Source: Dugong dugon
Lineage: Eukaryota; Chordata; Mammalia; Sirenia; Dugongidae
Direction of reading: 5' to 3'
DNA: 64,000 bases
Assembly (NCBI GenBank): GCA_030035585.1
Contig: CM057469.1
Location: 35,804,501-35,868,500 of the forward strand
The stretch's first letter is position 1; every line of letters begins with the position of its first letter. The position numbers and the translations under genes were made by a program. A model generated the notes under the pieces. The model was given only the letters and a program-made list of their open reading frames with translations. It made no database searches and was not told the origin of the DNA. Below are positions 1-11,381 of the stretch, piece by piece.

Positions 1-204
1 ATCATTGCACCATCTTAAATGTGTGTAAATAAATTAAGTATGTTGGTAAGCATTTGATTATTTCATCTACATCCCTAAAAGTTTACATATGCAAATTTTC
101 CCAATTTTTAAAATATTTCTCAGTGGAAAACTAGTGGATTGTCTTATGTTTGTTTGTAACATGATCTGCTTTCTCTTCAGGTTGTATAAATCTTACATTT
201 CTTT
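1..204. other. unassigned AT-rich intronic DNA
   Basis: I recognise no gene or repeat here. By gene order it should be SLC9C2 intron. Confidence 0.4.
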
Positions 205-1020
205 TTTTTAAATAATTTTTTGTTGTTGTTGAAAGTGTACACAGCAAAACATACACCAATTCAACAATTTCTACATGTACAATACAGTGACATTGACTAT
301 ATTCTTCAAGGTGTGCAACCATTCTCACCCTCCTATTCCTCCACTATTAGCATGAACTCACTGCTCCTTAAGTTTCTTCTCTAACCTTTTGAGTTACTGT
401 TGTCACTTTGGTCCAGACAGATAGTTCTTTAAAAAAGCACAATGCTCAAGGCTAACATTCTTTACTAATTAAGCTAAACTATTGTTTGGTTTAAAGAAGA
501 CTTCAGAGGGGATATTTTTGGTTTCAAGTTTAAAGATTATCTCAGGGCAATACCTTCAGGGGTTCAATCAGCCTCTATGGCTCCAGAAAGTCTAGATTCC
601 ATGAGAATTTGAAATTATGTTCTACATTTTCCCCTTTCGATCAGGGTTCTTCTATAGAATGTTTGATCAAAACTTTCAAGTAATGGTAGCAGGCACCATC
701 CAGTGTTTCTGGTCTCTTGGCAAAGGAGGCAGTTGTTCATGGAGGCAGTTGTTAGCCACACATTCTATTTCCTCCTCCTATTCCTGACTCTCCTTCTTCC
801 CTTGTTGCTCCAAGCAAATAGAGTTAAATTATTGTAACTTGGATGACTACTTGCAAGTTTTTAAGACCCCAGGCACTATGCAACAAACTAGGTGGTAGAA
901 CAGAAGTACTAAACATGACATTAGGTCAATTAACTGGGATGTTCCATGAAACCATCATCCTAAACCTCCAAACCAAGACACCAAATCTCACGGGGAGTTT
1001 GGCTGTATATAAGCAGCATC
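205..1020 (-). mobile_element. L1 3' UTR fragment, afrotherian subfamily
   Basis: Read on the minus strand this is the 3' end of an L1. It shares with the full-length copy at 14-22 kb the block around 862-880 (complement of a phrase ending in aagaccccaggcac) and the terminal block with the 'cagtgacattgactat' phrase near 285-300. Only 3' UTR is present, so it is 5'-truncated. It is more diverged than the 14-22 kb copy. Confidence 0.7.
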
Positions 1021-1025
1021 AGTAG

Positions 1026-1880
1026 CTGGTCTTTTTGTTGTTGTTGTAAAAAATATATATATCACATAACAATTGCCAGTTCAACTTTTTACAGGTGTAC
1101 AACTCAGCGACATCAATAACATTAACTGGCTTTGCAGTCATTATCCTTATCAATGATAATTTTCCATCACCATAAACTGAAACTCGGTGCTCCATAAGCA
1201 ATAACTCTCCCTTTCCCTCTCCCTCCCACCTCTGGTAATCACTAATAAACTTTGGTCTCTATACATTTGCCTATTCTTGTCTTTTTATATGACTGAGGTC
1301 ATACAATATTTGTCCTTTTGTGATTGACTTATTTTACACAAGCTCCATTCATAATGCAGCATGTATCAAGACTTCATTTCTCCTACAGGCTGAGTAGTAT
1401 TCCATTGTATGTACCATATTTTGTTTATCCATTCATCTGTTGATGGGTATTTAGGTTGTTTCCACCTTTTGGCTATTGTGAGTAGTGCTGCAGTGAATGT
1501 TGTTGTACAAATCTCTGAGTCTCTGCTTTCAAGCCTTTTGAATATATATCTAAGAGCGGAATTGCTGGGTCATATGGTGGTTTTCTTTTCAGTTTTTTGA
1601 AGAACTGCCACACTGTTTTCCACGACCGCTGCACCATTTTGCATTCTCACCAGTAATGGATAAGGGCTCCAATTTCCCCCCTTCCTCTCCAACTTTTGTT
1701 ATTTTCTATTTTTGTTTGCTTTTGTTTTTTGTTTTCTTTATCTTAGCCATCCTAGTGGGAATGAAATAGTATCTCTTTGTGATTTTGATTTGTATCTCTC
1801 TGAAGGCTAATGACATTGAGTATCTTTTCATGTGTTTGTTGACCATTTGAATATCTTCTTTGGTGAAATGTAAATGTTAC
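1026..1880 (-). mobile_element. L1 3' end (ORF2 C-terminus plus 3' UTR)
   Basis: A second, older L1 3' end, antisense. The stretch 1290-1600 is the complement of the conserved end of L1 ORF2, the same segment as 15550-15900 in the full-length copy (for example 'atacaatatttgtccttttg' on the plus strand). A T-rich tract at 1031-1050 marks its A-rich tail. It abuts the preceding 3' UTR piece, so the two are either separate insertions or one old mosaic copy. Confidence 0.75.
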
Positions 1881-1987
1881 ATTTCTTAATTAAGTATCTT
1901 GTTCTTTAACTTAAGTTATATATTGCTAACCTGTGGGAGTTGAAGAAATCGACAATGTTCACAGTGAAAAAGTAAGATCTACGGGAC

Positions 1988-2105
1988 CATGATAGTTAAC
2001 ATTTATAAGGTACTTACTATATGTTAGATATTGTTTTAAGTGTTTTACATCCATTAATTCACTTTATCTTCACAACAGTTTTATGAAGTACAAATATTTG
2101 CTGAA
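1988..2105 (-). mobile_element. MIR fragment
   Basis: The text resembles the antisense MIR core ('acttactatatgttagat' and 'tcacaacagttttatgaagt'). It is short and strongly diverged, as expected for a mammal-wide relic. Confidence 0.55.
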
Positions 2106-2167
2106 TTAAATTGAAAAAAAGTATTACTTTCACACAAATTTACTATTAATTCTGAAATTAATGATGT

Positions 2168-2373
2168 CCTGGAGAAGGACATCATGCTTGGTAAAGTAGA
2201 TGGTCAGTGAAAAAGAGGAAGACCCTCAACAAGATGGATAGACACAGTGGCTGCAACCATGGGCTCAAGCATAAAGATGATTTTGAGGATGGTGAAGGAC
2301 TGGGCAGTGTTTCATTCTGTTGTACTCAGTGTCGCTGTGAGTCAGAAGCAACTCGACAGCACCTAACGACAAT
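2168..2373 (+). mobile_element. RTE LINE 3' end, 5'-truncated
   Basis: This matches the last 200 bases of the RTE copies at 7240-7445 and 54770-54972. It begins at the 'ctggagaaggacatcatgct' block and ends with the family tail 'gcacctaacgacaa'. It encodes the very end of the RTE ORF and is not functional alone. Confidence 0.85.
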
Positions 2374-2375
2374 TC

Positions 2376-2482
2376 TGAAATCAGATTGTCTGGGTTCAAA
2401 TCTCCGTTTCCCTACTTACTAGAGGGTGTGATCTTTGGCAAGTTATTTAAACTCTCCATGCCTCAATTTCTTCGTCTATAAA
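2376..2482 (+). mobile_element. MIR, left part (split by RTE derivative)
   Basis: This is the central MIR region in sense orientation, recognisable by 'gtctgggttcaaatctccg' and 'gcctcaatttcttcgtctat'. It continues after the next element at about 2895, so the RTE derivative landed inside an existing MIR. Confidence 0.75.
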
Positions 2483-2483
2483 T

Positions 2484-2882
2484 TGTTGTCTTTGTTAGTT
2501 GCCGTCGCATCAACTCCAACTCTTAATGACCCCGTGTACAACAGAACAAAACAATGCCAGGTCCTGTGCCATTTTCATGACCATTGGTATGCTCAAGACC
2601 ATTGTTGCAGCCACTGTGTATTTTGAGTGTCTTTTAACCTGGGGGCTCATATTCTAGCACTAAATCAGACAATATTCTGTTGTGAGCCATAGGGTTTTCA
2701 TTGGCTAATTTTTGGAATTAGATCACCAGGCTTTTATCCCTAGTCTGCCTTAGTCTAGAAGCTCCACTAAAACCTCACCACAAGTGGCCCTACTGGTATT
2801 TGAAATACCAGTGACATAGCTTCCAGCATCATAAAAACATGCAAGCCACCACAGTACAACAAACTGACAGATGGGTGTTGGA
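2484..2882 (-). mobile_element. bipartite non-autonomous RTE derivative
   Basis: On the minus strand the element starts with what I recognise as the 5' UTR of the afrotherian RTE ('cagtttgttgtactgtggtg' at its head, about 240 bp). It then jumps at about 2630 directly to the RTE 3' terminus (complement of 2484-2625), skipping the whole ORF. The 3' part is seen directly in the RTE copies at 50012-50145 and 56576-56700; the 5' UTR identity rests on my memory of the family. Its limits are set by the interrupted MIR on both sides. Confidence 0.65.
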
Positions 2883-2892
2883 TCTATGCAAT

Positions 2893-2962
2893 AAAGGTAA
2901 TAATAATGCCTATCTAATAGAGCTGTTGTAAGGATTAAAAGAATTAATACGTATTGCTTCCA
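2893..2962 (+). mobile_element. MIR, right part
   Basis: Continuation of the MIR interrupted at 2482, with the typical 'gagctgttgtaaggattaaa' stretch. Confidence 0.7.
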
Positions 2963-3399
2963 TGCAACCTAATTTGACTCTAGAAGAAAGATATGAAAAA
3001 ATGTTATTTTATGTAGTTGTCATACCATGCTAAAAGACCAGATGATTTGAATATATACTTTCTTTAACTTTGAAGCCTGGTGTTTTTTGTCTGTTTGTTT
3101 TTGTTTTTTAGGAATTAAAAAAATAAGGAAAGGCATAGAAAATATTATACCAAATATAACTCCAGTGCCCACCACCTAAAATTAAAATTAAATTTAAAAT
3201 CATTTGCATTTTACATTTAATTTATAGTTTTAAAAAATAAATACATTATTACATAAAGATTGAAATCTCTTTTGCTTCCCAGCCAATTCCATTAACTTTT
3301 TCCTCTGTTTCCCTCCTTCTTGATTTATTCTCTTCTTTTTCTGAAGTGTATCCACAAGTAACTTTCTGAGAAAAGGTGTATTTGAAAATGTCTTTATCT
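2963..3399. other. unassigned intronic DNA
   Basis: AT-rich sequence with A-rich and T-rich patches (3085-3130, 3180-3240). No gene or certain repeat is recognised. Confidence 0.4.
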
Positions 3400-4575
3400 A
3401 ACCTTAAATTGTTTATTTGGGTTTAGAATTCTTAGTTAAAAATAATGTTCCTCAGCATTTTTAATGTAATGCTCCTTTGTCTTCTAGTATCCAGTACTGC
3501 TGCTAAAATTTTCATGCCATTCTGATTCTTGATCCTGAGTATAGGATCAATCTCTCTCTCAAAACTTTAGGATCTCTTTTTATTCCTAATTTCCTGAAAG
3601 TTTACAATAATGTGGCTTAGTGTGATGTGGGTCTTTTAAATATTACTGGCTTACACACCTTGAGCTCTGAAATATACAGTATGTGTGTGTGTACATGTTA
3701 TCCATGTCTTTACTTTTGGGAATTATTCTATATTATTCTTTATTAGCTTCTTCCATTTGTTTTTCTCCCTCTGGAAATGATATTAGTTGAATGTTAGCCC
3801 TTATGTATTAATCCTCTAATTTTCTTATCTTTTTTATTTTCCATCTTGCCTGTTTTGTTCTACTTTCTGTAAGGTTTCTACAACTTTCCTTACAACCCTC
3901 TTATTGAATTAATTCATTTCAACTATCATATTTTCAGTTTTCAAGATTTCTTCCTGGTTCTTTGCTTCTTTTTATACCATCATGCTTTTATTTCACAGAG
4001 CCTTGTTTCTCTACAGCTATTAATTATATATATTTGGAAGTTTTTTTCTATCCCTTATTTTTATAATGAATGAATGTTGTTTTTATCAGAAGCTTTTTCT
4101 ATACCTATTGAGATGATCATATGGCTTTTATTCTTAACATGAGTTATATTAAGAGTTTTTTTTAATGTTAAATCAACCTTACAGTTCTGAGATAAACACA
4201 ACTTGGTCATAATTTTATATTTTATGTGTTACTAGATATATTGTGCCAGAAATTTTTGTAAGATTTTTGCAAGTATTTTTGTGAGCGAGATTAGCCCATA
4301 ATGTTCTTTTTCTTACTATTTTTGGCTAGTTTTGGTATAAAGGTTATACAGGCCTTATAAAATAAACGTGGGAGGGTTCCCTCTTTTATTCTTGCCTTTA
4401 AGACGTACAATTGAAGTTATACTTCATATTGATTAATAGAAAATAGTCTGTGGCTCATGTTTACTTTTTAAGAATTTTTATCTACTGGTTCAATTTTTTA
4501 ATAGTTATGGGACTATTTAGGTCTCTAGAGTGAGTTTTGGTAAATTATTTTTTTTTAGTAATTTTTTATTTTGTC
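3400..4575 (-). mobile_element. ancient L1 fragments
   Basis: The part from about 4060 to 4560 reads as the complement of L1 ORF2 reverse-transcriptase sequence; phrases such as 'tattgagatgatcatatggc' are the antisense of the conserved IDAEKAFD region. The stretch 3400-4050 has the same base bias and is probably a more 5' part of an old L1M, but with less certainty. Heavily diverged. Confidence 0.6.
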
Positions 4576-4589
4576 TAAGTTTTTTAATT

Positions 4590-4736
4590 CTTTTGCTGAA
4601 GAATAAAGAAAATAAGGCCTCAAAACCTGAGGGATGCAGTTACAGCTCTGCATAGAGGGAAATTTGTAATTTTAAGCACATATATTAGAAAAAATAAAAG
4701 TTGAAAAATTCAATGAATTAATTAAACAGCAGATTA
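4590..4736 (+). mobile_element. ancient L1 ORF2 fragment
   Basis: Sense-strand L1 ORF2 just before the RT domain: 'gggatgcagttacagctctg' corresponds to the L1 segment encoding WDAxKAVLRG. An AfroSINE interrupts it at its right edge. Confidence 0.6.
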
Positions 4737-4936
4737 AAACCTGCTGCTGCCGAGTTGATAGTGACTCATAGCGACCCTATAGGACAGAGTAGAACCGTCC
4801 CCATACGGATTCCAAGGCTGTAAATCTTTATGGAAGCAGACTGCCATATCTTTCTCCTGCAGAATGGCTGATGGCCTGGAACCACCGACTTTTCAGTTAG
4901 CAGTCAAGTGCTTAACCACTGCACCACCAGGACTCC
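4737..4936 (-). mobile_element. AfroSINE
   Basis: Full-length tRNA-derived SINE in antisense. The plus strand ends with the complement of the family head (accaccaggactcct), and the tRNA-like B-box region is visible as 'ggttcc.gccat'-type sequence around 4880. Confidence 0.9.
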
Positions 4937-5101
4937 TAAGAGCTAAATTTGAGGGAATTACTTAGAATATGCAGCACAGAAAAATAAAAAATAGATGGAG
5001 AAATAAAAGACATGGAGAACATGATGAGAGGTCTTACATACAACTAGTGGAAATTCAAGGAGTAGAAAATGGAGTATAGAAAATATTTAAAGAGGTAATA
5101 T
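4937..5101. other. old L1-like flank of RTE insertion
   Basis: Purine-rich sequence, probably old L1 or HAL1 continuing beyond the RTE insertion at 7446. Not classified further. Confidence 0.4.
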
Positions 5102-7445
5102 CCAAGATCCATCTGACATCAGCAATGATAGCCCTCATACCACATACTCTTCTGAATTTGGCTTGAATTTCTGGCAGTTCCTTGTCAATGTCTTGCTGCA
5201 ACCATTTTTGAATTATCTTCAGGAAAACTTTACTTACATGTGATATTGATGATATTGTTTGATAATTTCCACATTTTGTTGGATCACCTTTCTTTGAAAT
5301 GGGAACAAATATGGATTTCTTCCAGTCAGTTGGCCAGGTAGCTATCTTCCAATTTCTTGGCATAGAAGAGTGAGCACTTCCAGTGTTGCATCTGTTTATT
5401 AAAAGATCTCGGTTAGTATTCCATCGATCCTGGAGCCTTGTTTTTCGCCAATACCTTCAGTGCAGCTTGAACTTCTTCCTTCAATACCATCAGTTCTTAA
5501 TCATATGCTACCTCCTGAAATGTCTGAATGTCGACCAATTCCTTTTGGTAAAGTGACTCTGTGTATTCCTTCCATCTTCTTTTGATGCTTCCTGCATCTT
5601 TCAATTTTGCAACTCCTGCATCCTTCAATATTGCAACTCAAAGCTTGGATTTTTTTCTTCAGTTCTTTCAGCTTGAGAAATGCTGAGTGTGTTCTTCTTT
5701 CTTGCTTTGCTAATTCTAGGTCTTTGCACATTTCATTATACTTTACTTTGTCTTCTCAAGCTGTCCTTTGAAATCTTCTCTTCAGCTCTTTTACTTCATC
5801 ATTTCTTCACTCTCTTTAGCTACTCTACATTCAAAAGTAAGTTCCAGAGTCTCTTCTGACATCCATTTTGGCCTTGTCTTTCTTTTCTGTCTGTTTAATG
5901 ACCTTTTTCTTTCTTCATGTATGATATCCTTGATGTCATCCCACAGCTCATCTGGTTTTCAGTCATCAGTGTTCAGTGCATCAAATCTATTCTTGAGATG
6001 GTCTCTAAATTCAGGTGGGATTTACTCAAGGTCATATTTTAGGCTCTCATGGACTTGTTTTAATTTTACTTAGCTTCAGCTTGAACTTGCATATGAGCAA
6101 TTGATGGTCTGTTCCTCAGTCAGCTCCTGGTCTTGCTCTGACTGATGATATTGAGCTTCTCCTTCATCTCTTTCCACAGATGCAGTTGATTTGATTCCTA
6201 TTTATTCCATCTGGTGAGGTCCACACGGATAGTTGTTATGCATGTTGTTGAAAAAGGTATTTCCAATGAATAAGTTGTTGGTCTTGTAAAATTCTATCAT
6301 GCCATTTCCGGCATCACTGATAGCAGAGAATACCAGAAAAGCATTTACCTGTGTTTTATAGACTATGCAAAAGCATTTGACTGTGTAGATCACAACAAAT
6401 TATGAATAACATTGTGAAGAATGGGAATTCCAGAATACTAATTTGTGCTCACACGGAACCTGTATATAGACCAATGGCAGTCATTTAAACAGAACAAGAG
6501 GATAGCACGTAGTTTAAAATCAGAAAAGAACTACGTCAGAGCTGTAACTTTTCACCATACTTATTCAATCTGTACGCTGAGCAAATAATCTGAGAGGCTG
6601 GATTATATGAAGAAGAACGCAGCATCAGGATTGGAGGAAGACTAATTAACAACCTGTGATATGCAGATGACACACTTTGCTTGCTGAAAGAGAAGAGTAC
6701 TTGAAACATTTACTGATGAAGATCAAAGGCTATATAGCCTTCAGTATGGATTATACCTCAACATAAACAAAACAAAAATTCTCACAACTGGACCAATAAG
6801 CAACATCATGATAAATGGAGAAAATATTAAAGTTGTCAAGGATTTCATTTTACTTGGATTCACAATCAGTGCCCATGAAAGCAACAGTAAAGAAATCAAA
6901 CGACATATCGCACTGGGCAAATTTGCTGCAAATTTGTTATTTTTTTTAAGTGTTAAAAAACAAAGATATCACTTTGAGGACTAAGGTGCACCTGACCCAA
7001 GCCATGGTATTTTCATTCACCTCATATGCATGCGAAAGCTGGACAATGAATAAGGAAGACCAAAGAAGAATTCGTGCCTTTGAATTATGGTGTTGGCAAA
7101 GAATATTGACTATACCATGGACTGCCATCAGAATGAACAAACCTGTCTTAGAAGAAATACAGCCAGAGTGCTCCTTGGAAGAAAGGATGGTGAGATTTCA
7201 TCTCACATACTTTGGACACGTTACCTGGAGGGACCAATCCCTGGAGAAGGACATCATGCTTGGTAAAGCAGAGGGTCAGCAAAAAACAGGGAGACTCTCC
7301 ACAAGATAGATTTACACAGTGGCTGCAACAATGAACTCAAACATAGCAGTGATTGTGAGGATGGCCCAGGATCAGGCAGCATTTCATTCTGTTGTACATA
7401 GGGAAGCTATGAGTTGAAACTGACTGCACGGCACCTAACAACAAC
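5102..7445. mobile_element. RTE LINE copy with inverted 5' half (twin priming)
   Basis: An afrotherian RTE (BovB-like) LINE in two opposed segments. Bases 5102-6316 are antisense and hold the region before and at the start of the reverse transcriptase (minus-strand peptide near 5340-5260 includes WPTDWKKSIFVPISKKGDP). Bases 6317-7445 are sense and hold the rest of the RT (YADD box near 6667-6678, preceded by an in-frame stop) and the 3' tail ending 'cacctaacaacaac'. The antisense part stops at ggatcttgg (complement of 5102-5110) and the sense part resumes with ctgatagcagag at 6317, which is continuous in the intact element. That is the signature of 5' inversion during insertion. Stops and indels make both parts pseudogenic. 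Confidence 0.88.
6317..7360 (+). pseudogene. RTE reverse transcriptase, C-terminal half
   Basis: Sense part of the RTE copy. It starts at the RT palm segment encoding FIDYAKAFDCVDHNKL-like sequence (near 6355-6400), passes the YADD motif, and continues into the C-terminal region with the recognisable ARILLWSS-complement block. A reading frame of about 119 codons (6950-7309) remains open, containing VHLTQAMVFSFTSYACESW, which is the conserved post-RT region. Stops and frame changes elsewhere mean no active enzyme. Confidence 0.8.
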
Positions 7446-8160
7446 ATAGCTGAAATGTATCTAAAATTGAGGAAATATATTAATCGTCAGATTTAGGGAG
7501 CATAAGAAGTCTCAGTCTGGGTAAATAAAATGATATCCACACTCAGAAACATCACAAGGGAACTACAGAACTCCAGAGAAAGAAGTATTAGAGAAAAAAC
7601 AGGATCTACAAAAGAATGACAAGTAGGTCAATAGCAGTTTTCTCAAAAGCAACAATAAACCTCAGCTATTATTCAAACTGAGGCAAAATAAATACATTTT
7701 CAGAGAAACAAAGACCTTGGAAAGTGTAACTCACAGGCTTTTGATGAAAAAACACGAAAAGTATGAATTCAAGAAGAAGGAAGCTGAATCCAGAAAGAAT
7801 GAGTAGAATTAATAAGCAATAGTGAGCAAAGAAATTGGTAAGATGTGGACACATTTAAAGAAACATTAGTACCTAATACATTTACAATGATAGAAATAAG
7901 AATGATGACTAATTTCAGGAATGGTAGTACTAGGTCAATAATGTAATATGTAAGATGCGGAGAAAGGATTGGAGTTAAAGCATTCTATAGTTCTTACATT
8001 ATTTGGAGGAAGGTAGCGATATTGATTAGCTTTAGACTTGATAAATAAAACAAGATTATTAAAAATTTAAGCGTAAAATATGTATGTGGAGCCACTAAAA
8101 GAATTGCATTATTTAGGAATACAGTAATTTTGGCTGTGTATAACAGAAAACACCAGGTAT
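7446..8160 (+). mobile_element. old L1/HAL1-type fragment
   Basis: The stretch 7630-7830 resembles the end of L1-type ORF1 in sense ('attattcaaactgaggcaaa' and 'tttcagagaaacaaagac' match the conserved KLSFK..G..FSEKQ region). The limits are vague, and the last 250 bases are not classified. Confidence 0.5.
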
Positions 8161-8789
8161 AGTGTCAATAAATGGGAGTTTTAGTTTTTTCAAGTTATCG
8201 TAAGTCCAGAATAAACAAACTTATGCTGGTATGGTGGCTCCCCAATGCCCTCAAAGACCCAGGCTCTTTTTCTCTTTCTGTTCAACCATCCTTAGTGTGT
8301 GACCTCATGCTCATCACTTCAAATTCTCTGAATGGATATTCCTCCTCCAACCCATTGAAGGTTTCCAGGCAGAAAGGGAAAAAAAGCACATGTCAGATGA
8401 TTTGGTCTTCTTATTAAGTGCTTTCTAGAAACCTTATTCAGTAAATGTTTGTATACATTTCATTGATCAAACTGAGGTTACTATAGCTGTCAGGGATGCT
8501 GGGAAATGTAGTATCTATACTGGGCCCACTGCCACACCATACAAAAATTGGCAAGTTTCTGTTAGTGAGAAAGAAAGGAAGAATGCATATTAGACAGACA
8601 ATCAGCAGTATCTGCCACAAAAGTAGAAATGTAAAACTTTTAAACCAGCATAATGAAAAAAAAAGGGGAGAGGGTAAAGAAAGCCGAATCAATTCAATTG
8701 AATGACAAGAGAAGGCTGCATGAGAAAAAGCAAAAGAAAAACATGGTAAATACAAAGTACAAAATAATATGTGAAAAATAAATCCAAGT
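8161..8789. other. old interspersed repeat plus unassigned DNA
   Basis: The part 8225-8420 ('tggtatggtggctccccaat' and following) reads like a common mammalian dispersed repeat that I cannot name. The remainder to 8789 is unassigned. No coding exon seen. Confidence 0.35.
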
Positions 8790-9695
8790 CTATTTCTTTT
8801 GTTATTTAAATTTACTTTTAATATACATTAAGTAAGGTTCACTCTTTTGGTGTATAGGTATATGCACTTCCACAAATGCATAGTAATGTAACCACCACCA
8901 CAATTAAAAAATAAAACAGATCCATCACCCAAAAAAATTTCCTCATGCTGCCTCTTGGTAGTCAACTCCTTTCCCCACCCCTAATCCCTGGTAATCAATG
9001 ATCTGTTTTCCAGCCCTATAGTTTTGCCTTTTCCAGAAGGTCTATGAAAGTAATTATTCAACACACAGCCTTTTAAGTCTGGCTTTGTTTCTCTTATAAT
9101 GAATTTGAAACTCTTCCATGTTGTGCCTATCAATACTTAGTTCATTTTTATCACAGAGTGATACTCCATTGTAAGAATGTACCATAATTTGTTTATCCAT
9201 TCACCAGTGGAAGGACATCAGGGTTGTTTCTAGACTTTAGAGTTTATGAATAAAGCCGTGATAAAGATTTGCATAGAGGTTTTGGTGTGAACATAAATTT
9301 TCATTTCTCTTGGGTAAATATATAGACGTGAGATTGCTGGGCCATATGGCAAGTGTATGTTTAACTTTATAAGAAACTGTGAAAGTGTTCCCAAAGTGGC
9401 TGTACCATTTTGCGTTTTCACCAACAATGTATGAAAATTTCAGTTTCTCTGCATCCTCATCAGCAATTGGTATTACTGGGTTTGATGCCATTGTCATTGT
9501 TATAGTTGCCAATCTAGTAGATGTGTAGTAGTATTTTGTTGTGGTTTTAATTCAGATTTCCCTAATGTAATGTGATGCTGAACATCTTTCCAGGTGCTTA
9601 TTTTCCATCCGTATATCTTCTTCGGTGAAGTGTTTGTTCAAATCTTTTGTCCTTCTAAAGCTATTTTTGACCACGTTAAGTATTAATGGACTAAA
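8790..9695 (-). mobile_element. L1M 3' end, antisense
   Basis: Complement of an old L1 ORF2 C-terminus and 3' UTR. On the plus strand 'gtttatccattcaccagtgg' (9190) and 'attgctgggccatatggcaa' (9335) are antisense hallmarks of the ORF2 end shared with 1430-1580 and 15715-15860. Diverged; predates the afrotherian L1s. Confidence 0.8.
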
Positions 9696-9702
9696 ATTAG
9701 TT

Positions 9703-9796
9703 TTAAAAAACCCTATGAAAAATTTCTACTCTGTAACACATGGTGTCACCATGAGTTGGAATCAACTAGAAAGCAACGAGTTTGGTTTTGGTTAAA
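9703..9796 (+). mobile_element. AfroSINE 3' fragment
   Basis: Only the 3' half remains, ending with the family tail 'gagtttggttttggtt' after 'catgagttggaatcaac'. 5'-truncated. Confidence 0.8.
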
Positions 9797-9829
9797 CATA
9801 AAGACACCAAAATCTTGAAAGTGAAAGAA

Positions 9830-10165
9830 TGGAAAAATTACAACAAGAAAATACTAAACAAAAGAAAGCTGGTATAGCTATAGTTAACCAAGAAAACCAA
9901 GCCCATTGCTGTCAAGTTGATTCTGACTCATAGCAACCCCATAGGACAGAGTACAGCTGCCCCATAGAGTTTCCAAGGCTGTAAATTCTTATGGAAACAG
10001 ACTGCCACATCCTCCTGAGGGGTGGCTGGTGGTTTAAACCTCTAGCTTTCAGTTAGCAGCCAAGCATTTAATCACCGTGCCATCGGGGCTCCCCATAGCT
10101 GTAGTAATACCAGATAAAATTAACTCTAAGGCAAAAATATCATTTAGGATAAAAGACTACATAAA
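9830..10165 (+). mobile_element. old L1 ORF2 (endonuclease region), split by SINE
   Basis: 'aagaaagctggtatagctat' and, after the SINE, 'agataaaattaactctaagg' are the L1 segment encoding the AGVAILISDKID motif of the endonuclease. The AfroSINE at 9893-10093 interrupts it, duplicating about 13 bases (atagctatagtta on the left, atagctgtagtaa on the right). Confidence 0.75.
9893..10093 (-). mobile_element. AfroSINE
   Basis: Full-length antisense copy inserted in old L1. Near-identical 13-base flanks support target-site duplication. Confidence 0.9.
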
Positions 10166-10184
10166 TAATGACATTGAATGTATA

Positions 10185-10335
10185 TTTCTGATGATGGGAT
10201 AATTTGGAATAATATAGCAAGAATGGTTGCACGACTTGAAGAATGTAATCGATGTCACTGAATTGCACATGTAGAAATTGTTGAATTGTGTATGTTTTGT
10301 TATGTATATTTTCACCACAATTACAAAAAGAGTAC
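10185..10335 (+). mobile_element. L1 3' UTR terminal fragment
   Basis: This is the sense version of the terminal L1 3' UTR block seen antisense at 215-310 ('tgtcactgaattgcacatgt' and 'tgttgaattgtgtatgtttt'). It is a short 5'-truncated insertion. Confidence 0.65.
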
Positions 10336-10389
10336 TTAAATAATGAGAAAAGAAAATAAGTAACTGGAAAAATAAAAATACTTGTAGGC

Positions 10390-10980
10390 ACTTAATAATA
10401 GCTTCTATTTACATAAAGTAAAAACGGACAGAATTGCAAGGAGAAATTGATAAATTCACAGTCATAGTGAAAGCTTGTTAGATTGAGCTGAAAAACAATA
10501 TTGGCAAAGATATAGAAGACTGAACTTCACAATTAACAAGCATGTTCTGCTGAACAAATTTAGACTCCTGCACTCAACAATTAGAGAATATATACTCTTA
10601 TAAAGCAAACATAGAACATCTGGGAAAATTGATCATATACTAGGTCACAAAGTAAATCTTCACAAACCGCAAAAAGCTGATATACAAACCACATTCTCTG
10701 ATCACAATGTGATAGCAGAAATCATAATAAAAGCCATATCTTGGGATTTTAAAGCAACTTCTAAATAATGGTCAAATAAAATGTTGTAACAAAAGTGAAA
10801 ACACTACAAATGTGGGATGCAGCTAAAGTACAGTTACAGGAAAATTTTAAACCTAAAATGCACAAAATAGAATAGAAAAAAGACTAAAAATCAATCAGCT
10901 AAGTATTCACTCAAGATGCTCTAAAAAGAAAAAGAGAATAAAATCAAAGAAAGTACAATGTTATTTGAAAGGGCCAATAA
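10390..10980 (+). mobile_element. old L1 ORF2 fragment
   Basis: Sense L1 ORF2 covering the end of the endonuclease domain ('ttctctgatcacaatgtgat' encodes the SDHN motif) and the linker to RT. Many disruptions; ancient. Confidence 0.75.
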
Positions 10981-11079
10981 AATAGTCTGGCAAACATACT
11001 TAAGAAAAAAGAGAGAGGGCACAGATCAAACAATCTTAGCAGTTTATACAGGGGCAAATCTTTAGACGGAGTGGAAATG

Positions 11080-11205
11080 AAGTCAGTTGTGGGATTAGAA
11101 CCCAGGTTCTGCCATTTATCAGCCTTGTGACCTCTGGGTTTCAGTTTGTTCATGTAAAACAGGGATAACATTTACTCAGTGCCAGTCACAGTGGTTACTC
11201 AGTAA
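11080..11205 (+). mobile_element. MIR
   Basis: MIR core in sense: 'gaacccaggttctgccattt' then 'cagccttgtgacctctgggt'. Confidence 0.75.
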
Positions 11206-11381
11206 ATATAAATATTCCCCCTCCCCTTCACTTTCTTTAATTACTGGTTCTGTAGAATGAGGAGGGTGGACAACCAAAAATGCGAGATTTGTGAATTATC
11301 AGTCTTGTGTATAGAATCATATTCTCTATCAACATGAATAAGCAAGAATTGACCTTCATTTGTTTTAGAATGTATACTTAC

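Noticed and set aside
6950-7309. 119-codon frame as a novel small gene
   Set aside because: It is the C-terminal part of the RTE reverse transcriptase, seen also at 50400-50770.
1-11000. Search for SLC9C2 exon 4
   Set aside because: No phase-0 exon with exchanger-like sequence and good splice sites was found; it is probably left of the window.
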